64,000 nucleotides of DNA from Aaosphaeria pasadenensis (taxonomy: Eukaryota; Ascomycota; Dothideomycetes; Pleosporales): NCBI GenBank assembly GCA_022813625.1, contig JAKLMB010000009.1:124001-188000 (forward strand), written 5' to 3'. The translations under genes and the position numbers were made by a program. Positions 57,597 to 64,000 of this stretch are shown here, piece after piece. Position 1 is the stretch's first letter. Each line of letters opens with the position of its first letter. The notes beneath the pieces are model-generated. The model ran no database searches, was not told the origin of the DNA, and was given only the letters and a program-made list of their open reading frames with translations.

Positions 57597-59154
57597 ATGA
57601 GAAGCGATGACGTTTCTATCAGCCTTTACAAACGCATAAAGGATTCTGAGGCGGAGTATCACCTCGATGGCAAACATTTCTTTCTTCCCGAAAGCGCCAT
57701 CGAGGACAATATCACCGAGAAGAACATAAAGGCTGAACTTGGGCTTGGATTTTGGGGAAAGGTAAAGCAAGTTGTTTCCAAAGGGGATCTCCCCACGACG
57801 GTGCTCAGAGACGCGAAAAAGGTTTTTACCATCCTGGTGTATATCAATGAATCTAAAAGCATCAAAGGCTTGCTAGATGAAGGTATCAAAGACAGCGACC
57901 TTCCACTTCGTCGAGAGGCAGAAAACAGCGGAGTTCTGTTATCTCACGATAAATCAAAAAGGTTCAAAAGTTTTCAAACCATGAATGATTCAGTAGTCGA
58001 CTCTTTCTTGGAAAAGCAGTGGCTCGTGCTGGCCCCAATCTCCGATTCAACGCGCAATCATCTCGACATACCGTCACTTTGTCCTCTGCCCTTTTCAAAC
58101 ATCGAAGAGCTCACAGGATCGCATTCTAGCGTGCTTTATAAAGGTGAAATACACTATTCTCACTACCGGGGTGGAAAGGTACGAATTATTACACACTATC
58201 TGTAGATCGGTGGGTTAATTGACTTTGTAGGGAGGCAACAATAATATTCCGATAGCCATCAAACGACTTTTGAGAGAAAAGCTGTTCAACCAAGAACTGG
58301 AAAACTTGAGAACACTCCAGGAACTCGACCACCCGTATCTCATTCGGCATATTGCTACATACACTCAGGAGAAGAGTTATTGCATTATATCTCCCTTCGC
58401 AGAGGGAGGGGATTTGGTGAACATGTGGAAAAGTCTGGATCATATCGTTCGTGATGATAAGTTGATGTTATCTTCGATCGAACAGATGAAGCATATCGCC
58501 GAAGCCCTGAAAGCCCTACACGAAGTCAATTGCCGGCACGGAGATCTCAAGCCCGAAAACATCTTCCACTTCACGGACGACGGTGACGGAAAATTAGTTA
58601 TTGCAGATGTTGGTGTGTCTCGAACACATCGGGAAGCCACCGAGATGTGCGCTGCGGGAACGAGCACCCGTGCCACAACCCGCTCATACGAGGCACCCGA
58701 AACCTTGAGCAAGGAAGATGAGGCAAGATCTCGCAAATATGACATTTGGTCTTTGGGTTGCATATTCTACGAGTATACCCTGTGGCTATTGCACGATTAC
58801 GAGGCCATCGAAAGCCTGAGTCGGGCAAGGAAGGCACCTCACCACGAATTCTATCTTCTGATGAAGCCAAACCCCGTAGTCGACCCCATCGTCCTGACGG
58901 CACTCACAGCACTCCGGGAGGACCCTCGATGTAAAAATGGGACCGCTTTGGAGGCCTTGATGAAGATTATCCAGGATAAACTTCTACAGATCCAGGTCGA
59001 TGATCGTTGCACGGCTGCCGAACTCGTAGAACACCTTCGGATGGTTTTGGACGATATCAAGAGTAAGAGAATACCAGCACTCAACGATGTTACTCTGCCA
59101 CCACAGAAACTTCGTTTCGTTCGTGCTGACCATTTCGAGATCATCGAGGAGTGA
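57597..59154 (+). CDS. Fungal protein-kinase-domain protein with N-terminal partner domain
   Basis: Two exons (57597-58178, 58231-59154; intron 52 bases) give 501 residues. Residues 1-190 form an uncharacterised domain (HFFLPESAIEDNITEKNIKA, KKVFTILVYINESKSIKGLL, KQWLVLAPI) that also occurs in the broken neighbour. The kinase follows: VAIK-type Lys205 (IAIKRL), Glu216 in the C-helix, CRHGDLKPENIF with Asp299, IADVGVSR with Asp320 (DVG instead of DFG), SYEAPE and YDIWSLGCIFYE. The glycine loop is poor (only GSHSSVLYKGE), so ATP binding may be atypical. Catalytic Lys, Glu, Asp and Asp are all present, so activity is likely retained. Fungal kinases of this type are often found beside HET/NLR-like genes (my general knowledge, not tested here). 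Substrate unknown. Confidence 0.9.
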
Positions 59155-59512
59155 CCATGCAACCATAGCAACATACATATTGTCAACAGAAATCGTGGGG
59201 TTGGACAAACTTCTCGTTACCTCACAACTGAAATACACTGGCTGCATCTATGACAGTATAGTCATCGCACCATATGGTGACAATTATTGCGCATCAGCTT
59301 TATTCGGCAACGAGTATTATGCACGCACTTAAGTTGGAAATTGGTCCTCTTTGTGACGCAAAAGATGATAACTTAGGGCATGGTACCTGATCGTTTTCGC
59401 TACAATTCACATCAATGCGGACAACAACATATAAAATCCTTGGGCGTGGGAACATCTACACTGTTTTGTGTCTTTTTACATCATTTCAACCAACTAATGA
59501 GGTACTATTTGA
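59155..59512. other. Convergent 3' interval between kinase and 2EXR genes
   Basis: 358 bases, no gene. Confidence 0.5.
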
Positions 59513-60367
59513 CTATTTTCTGTGAGCAGATACAAGCCTAATTTCTAGTTCTTGGGGCTCTGTATGGGGCTGCTGCATGCTGTTGTTGAGTTGCTCTTGT
59601 ACTTCCTCCAGAAGCTTACGAGATCGATGGAGCTCAGAACAAGCGTCCCGTTCAAGCATGAATATAGCTTTATCGCAGTCCCAAACGAGTTTTGAGTCCT
59701 CTATTGGTTCGTATTCCCATTGTGATTGACCAGGGTCCCTAAGTGTATATGCCGACTCCAAATCCGAAGATGCATCTACTACAACTAGGATAGTGTGCAC
59801 ATTTTGGTGGCTAGCAAAAATTTCTGCCAACTCTTCGGTTTGGTATCGCAATACATCTTCAGATATAGCGATATGGTTGATGTCCGATACTACGCCGTGC
59901 TGACGGCCAAGCAGGTCAGGTTCAAATCCACGTTCGATGGATTCACGCAGGAATTCGTGCCACTTCTTGGTGGAAATATAGAGTGCATCAGACTGCGCAT
60001 TAAAAGGTTGTATACAGCAGGGATATATCTTGCCCCCGGTACGCTGCATCTTTATGTCGTGTTTCTGAGTCCAGGCGAGTGCGATACGGCGTGCTTCATG
60101 GCTAACGAATGCCATTGGCAACTCAAAGTAAACAGGGTCTATCAAATCATCACGAAAAATGAGGTCCAAGTTCAGGGTGTCGTCGCTTTCGTAATATCCG
60201 TCGTCGCCCTCGGTAAGTCGACGTGGGATCCAATTGCATGGTTCGTAAATATAGAGCGCAGAATCGCTCCGTTCTGGGAGAGCAAAGTACCAAATCAAGT
60301 CGCGCAATTCTTGAGGAAGGTGAGCAAAAAGCGGGAAGGAGAGTGGCTGAGGATGCATGTCAAGCAT
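59513..60367 (-). CDS. 2EXR-domain protein
   Basis: Single exon, 284 residues from the ATG at 60367; the frame opens at a TTG further upstream and an alternative ATG lies at 60358. FPLFAHLPQELRDLIWYFAL (about 11-30) is the 2EXR lead motif, in which an L-P-x-E-[LIV]-R-x-x-I-W stretch resembles an F-box. Later segments (YFELPMAFVSHEARRIAL, IYPCCIQPFNAQSDALYIS) follow the same family's order. The C-terminal 45 residues are Glu/Arg/Lys-rich and probably a coiled coil. 2EXR proteins are a large fungal family of unknown role, sometimes beside HET genes. Here it lies convergent with the intact kinase. Confidence 0.85.
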   Translation of the reverse strand: MLDMHPQPLSFPLFAHLPQELRDLIWYFALPERSDSALYIYEPCNWIPRRLTEGDDGYYESDDTLNLDLIFRDDLIDPVYFELPMAFVSHEARRIALAWTQKHDIKMQRTGGKIYPCCIQPFNAQSDALYISTKKWHEFLRESIERGFEPDLLGRQHGVVSDINHIAISEDVLRYQTEELAEIFASHQNVHTILVVVDASSDLESAYTLRDPGQSQWEYEPIEDSKLVWDCDKAIFMLERDACSELHRSRKLLEEVQEQLNNSMQQPHTEPQELEIRLVSAHRK

Positions 60368-61830
60368 GGATTCAAGATTGGTGGCTAACGATCCTATTCG
60401 GTAGAGCCCCAAAACTTTGAAAGATAGCAGAGGTCTTGTGTCAGAAAATTATCTAACGGTGGAAATGGGGTTTGTGTGTGTGCGTGGAAGAAACGCCGGC
60501 TATAAGGGGGATTCCAGTTTACTGGCAACGACACGTAATTTAACGTCCTTATTAGTGCTTACTTTTGCCTCCTTTTGACTTACTTTGACGCCTTAGGAGG
60601 TTCGCAACTTTTGGGGAGACGTTGAGGTCAACAAACAAACATGACATTATGGTAACCCCGATTAGTCTAAGTGCGGGAGCGGTGATATCTAGGTGAATAA
60701 ATCGAACACGTGATCAGAATATGGCATGAACGAGGCACTCTATGGAGTCTGTTGTACAAATAGAGATACTACATTGAACGGAGTACAGAATCTCCTCCCT
60801 GGCATGCAAGATCGTAGTGCTCTATGGTATCCCACACCATGCGCATGCAAGATGCTTGGTTCGACATACCTGTACGGAGTACATGCACCGAGCATTGGAA
60901 TATACTCATAATCCACCTGGGGCGCCCTGGGGTTCGCTGCACAACGGTGAAATGAATGCCCATCAGAGATCATCCTTCGATACACACTTGAAGAAGTCAT
61001 CCACGATAGGTCCCAGGACGCAAGGCACAATGGTCAACACCAGCGCACAGAGTCAGCCTTTCTTTATTGTCTAAGCCACCCCTGGGGCCAGGACTTTTCC
61101 CCTTTGTTGAGGGGAAGAGTTCAGCTAGTCACGTGTTGCATGCAATCCTCATGCTCCAAATCCAATCACAGGCTTCCAAGCCCCAGAATACGAGAGCAGG
61201 ATGGGGGCGAAACAGAATTGAGGTTGAACAGGCCATTTACCGACACGCTAGCTGATGCTTGCATCGCTTGTATGAGTGTCTGCCTGTCTTGATTCTTGAT
61301 TCTGGGTATACAGTACGGAGTAGAGTATTTTAACTCACATTTTTGCATCACGACGACGCTGACAATACTTAGATGTTTCATGGAGGAGCACAATCCGAAT
61401 AGTAGCAATCACTAGTATCGTTGATAGGGGAAGACGAAGTCTCCCCAATACATTCACTTCCTGTATCAGAAGTCCGGTCAGCAACTTACATGTAGTTGTT
61501 GGTATTATAGATCTTACTTGGAGACAAACGACAAGAATATCCGTTAAACGTCTGTGCTCTGACAGTTTCCTATGCGACCCCTTCCAGGCAAAACATGATA
61601 GCTAATATACTATACTTGTGTAGAGAACCGAATTGGGCACGTGTAATTTCGCCTATGCAGACGCGATCCCCCCAGTACAGGATGCCTTATTTCAACGTTG
61701 ATCGAGGTATATGGTCTAGCCCTGTCCCACATTCTTGGGTTCCCAGGACATCGTCGAAAGTTGGGGCGGAAAAGCCCGCCCACGCCCCTACACGTCGCGC
61801 GCAGCGAATTCACACTGATAAACGTGCCTC
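60368..61830. other. Divergent intergenic (1.5 kb), two copies of TACGGAGTA
   Basis: No gene supported. The 9-mer TACGGAGTA lies at 60873-60881 and 61314-61322, and a near copy (AACGGAGTA) at 60777-60785. Confidence 0.55.
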
Positions 61831-62919
61831 ATGGCATCTCCTACCCCAACGCCCGCATATGCGGAATTCCAGAACTCAAGCCCAGAAGTGCACATGCGAG
61901 CAGAACCACCACCGCAAGCACCGCCAGTGGTCCACAAATATGAGGTCGGGCCGGATCACGACTACAACCAACCGCCTTATGCACAGGGCTACTATGGACA
62001 GGAGAAAGGTGTAGAGGCACAACCGCCAGTTCAACAATCGCCGCCTAAGAAGAGATTTCTAGGCCTTTCTCGAGGAGTAATAATCGCTATTGTCGTTGGT
62101 ATAATTTTGATCATCGTCGGTGTTGTTGTCGGCGTGGTGCTTGGGACGAGGACCAAAAGTAGTAATAATGGTGAGTGCTGATACAGAAATAGATACAATT
62201 ATGATTCTACATAGAGCTTCGCTAACGATCAATGACTAGAGGGCACAAAGCTACCAGCGGAAACCGCTTCCTCAATCGTTTCCTCCCAGACAGCACAGAC
62301 AGCACGGACAGCACAAGCTACGACTAGCACACCCTCTTCTTCTTCTGCTACTACGACTTCAAGAACATCTTCGGCCTCTAGTAGCGCAACAGCCTCCGTG
62401 ACGATACTACAGGCCATCTATGCAACAAACGACGTGACTGAAAAAGCCCGAAATTCGCTGCAACAGGGAGCCAATCTCGTCGTGGACATGGATGACAAGG
62501 GACCATGGGCAGAGCCAGATCCATGGTTTGGGACCAACAAGTGTCTCTCTATCCTTCACCAAGCGGGCACCAGTATTCGTACGTTCGTTGCTTGCGAAGG
62601 CGACGGCGTCTTCACTCTGGTACCTGAACGCGTGGGTCCTTTCCCCAATGCGCAGGAGATCACCAGGCAAGGCCCGAAGGACAACAATTTTGCAATCGCG
62701 AGCATAGTATGGGGAAAGACGGAGTTAAGAGAAGGAGACTTATACGAGAAAGTCTGGGATTTGAAGAAAAATAATACGGCGGTGCCATTCACCAACGACT
62801 TCTTTGGAATCGATACTCACTTTGGTAATGGGAAGAGTGGTGTAATCTTCTATACGCAAGACGACTTCAAAACCTTCAGGAGCTTGATTGGCAAGGAGGA
62901 TGGCAGTACTTCTTGGTAG
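61831..62919 (+). CDS. Type II membrane protein with Ser/Thr-rich stalk and unknown extracellular domain
   Basis: Two exons (61831-62170, 62240-62919) give 339 residues. The cytoplasmic head is Pro/Gln/Tyr-rich (about 1-78, with PPYAQGYYG-type patches). One helix follows (VIIAIVVGIILIIVGVVVGVVLG, about 83-105), then a Ser/Thr stalk of roughly 50 residues starting near TASSIVSSQTAQ and containing many O-glycosylation candidates. The last 170 residues form an extracellular domain with conserved-looking phrases LVVDMDDKGPWAEPDPWFG, FVACEGDGVFTLVPERVGPF and NNFAIASIVWG. The layout recalls fungal surface proteins with a lectin-like or propeller domain, but I cannot name the family. Intron splicing keeps frame into NEGTKLPAE. 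Confidence 0.8.
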
Positions 62920-63754
62920 TTTCGATATCCTTCTTTCCAGATTGTATTGATAGACTGTAAATTCTTATTAATTCGCTAAAACAATCCCACATTCCAGCCT
63001 TTTCGAAAGTGTACGAACCGCTGTCCTCGACAAAAGGAAAAATGACAATGTTGGCATCTCAACTTCAGGAATTGCGTTACGGAGAGGTAGGTATGGCCCA
63101 ACAAAGATCTTATCCGATTATTCCAGCCCGAGGATATATTTCACTGATTTCTTATGGTAGTTCTTGAAATGCGAGATAATCTAGCTTGCTTTGCTTTGCT
63201 CTGCGGTGTTCCGCATCCTAACTCAGAAAACTAAAATTATGCTGTATCATCGTCTTTTATTCCATGCCTGCTCTTTGAATCCCAAACCCTGCCCAATCTG
63301 TTCTCAGTAATCCACAATAAACCTCGTAGATAGTAAATAATTGAACGATCGATTAGACCAGCGAATTAAGGTCGAGTTGTTCTGTAAGTTGGGGGAATGT
63401 GGATATTAGCTCGTGCCTAAACACCCCCCGCATAAAACCACCTTTCCACTAATCAACAACCCGCGTCCGCCCCATAAACTCCCGCATCAATCATAATGTA
63501 GTTTATTAGACCTTTCGGCCTCCTGAAATCAAAGATGTCGCGAATGCCAAGTAGTCCGAAGCTGGGCGCGCACTGGGGCGCCCGAGGATCTCAGCTCGAA
63601 TCAGGAAGCGAAGCGGAACAACGGCCTTTACGCGTCCCCTTCTCAGTTCTCCTGTGCAACACTCGAAAGCCTGTGTTTCACTCCTCTCTTTGAGTACCAC
63701 GCCTATCGCCCTCCAGATGCAGTGCCCTTTACGACCTCATCACCGCCGAACACC
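62920..63754. other. Intergenic before the MFS transporter
   Basis: 835 bases, no supported gene, including the transporter's promoter. Confidence 0.5.
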
Positions 63755-64000
63755 ATGTCCTACGCACCCCTCCACTCCTCCGTTGAAGCTGAACCGCTAA
63801 ATGCGGATGCGCATCTCGGCCGTCGAGACAGCCGTCCAGGCACACGCGAGCAATACAACCTGGATTACGGCAACGAAGATGGAGCCTTCAAGACTAGATC
63901 GAGCAACAAGCCATACTATTTCACGGGTCCGACACTCCATACTGCGATCTCTGTTGCAGCAGGCACCGTTATGTGTCTCTTCGGATACGAACAAGGCGTG
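63755..64000 (+). CDS. MFS sugar transporter (5' part only)
   Basis: The window ends after 82 codons. ATG at 63755. A polar head of about 60 residues with LGRRDSRPGTREQ is followed by TAISVAAGTVMCLFGYEQGV, the entry to the first helix with the sugar-porter FGYxxG signature. That motif is typical of the MFS sugar porter (SP) family, which imports hexoses or related sugars by proton symport. Substrate cannot be told from this fragment. Confidence 0.8.
   Translation, partial: MSYAPLHSSVEAEPLNADAHLGRRDSRPGTREQYNLDYGNEDGAFKTRSSNKPYYFTGPTLHTAISVAAGTVMCLFGYEQGV

Noticed and set aside
1..64000. CRISPR arrays, operons, ribosome-binding sites, insertion sequences
   Set aside because: The window is eukaryotic: intron-split genes, TATA boxes and fungal-specific families. 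No regularly spaced direct repeats or transposase genes were seen.

Overview
The window looks like a filamentous ascomycete (Pezizomycotina). Genes are split by short GT-AG introns of about 45-200 bases, both strands are used, and the families are typical of that group: HET-domain, BTB, 2EXR, DUF1996, GH6, a fungal SLAC1/SSU1-type carrier and Rtt106. Leotiomycetes is my best guess from general protein flavour; I could not test it.

Layout. 0-5 kb: an SDR-like protein lacking its catalytic Tyr/Lys, a multi-pass membrane protein, then a gene-poor stretch. 5-20 kb: several predicted secreted proteins (GH6 cellulase without a cellulose-binding module, subtilisin-like protease with a repeat tail, triple SnoaL-like protein, cupredoxin with a Pro/Gly tail) mixed with a four-helix membrane protein, a BTB protein and a small heat-shock protein with a heat-shock element. 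22-28 kb: aquaporin, SLAC1/SSU1-type carrier, and a large secreted protein with a Ser/Pro/Ala repeat tail. 29-40 kb: an apparently intact HET protein, a canonical SDR, a GFA-fold protein, a macro-domain protein, a flavin monooxygenase and a second small membrane protein. 42-51 kb: histone chaperone Rtt106, a GT90/CAP10-like glycosyltransferase, a two-helix membrane protein, a second aquaporin, and a DUF1996 protein. 52-61 kb is the most unusual part: a small secreted eight-cysteine protein, a HET gene that lost its middle, a protein-kinase-like gene with three in-frame stops, an intact divergent kinase paralogue sharing the same N-terminal domain, and a 2EXR protein. The window closes with a type II membrane protein and the start of an MFS sugar transporter.

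How they fit together. Most genes are independent housekeeping or secretome genes. The one region that reads as a system is 52.4-59.2 kb: HET and kinase genes lie in tandem about 130 bases apart and both are broken, while a related kinase stands intact head-to-head with the broken one. I read this as a decaying allorecognition/defence-type module (inference; HET domains are known from heterokaryon incompatibility).

Gene models were assembled by eye by checking reading-frame continuity over candidate GT-AG junctions. They have not been tested against transcripts. Several open frames begin at GTG or TTG; in those cases I moved the start to the first supportable ATG.
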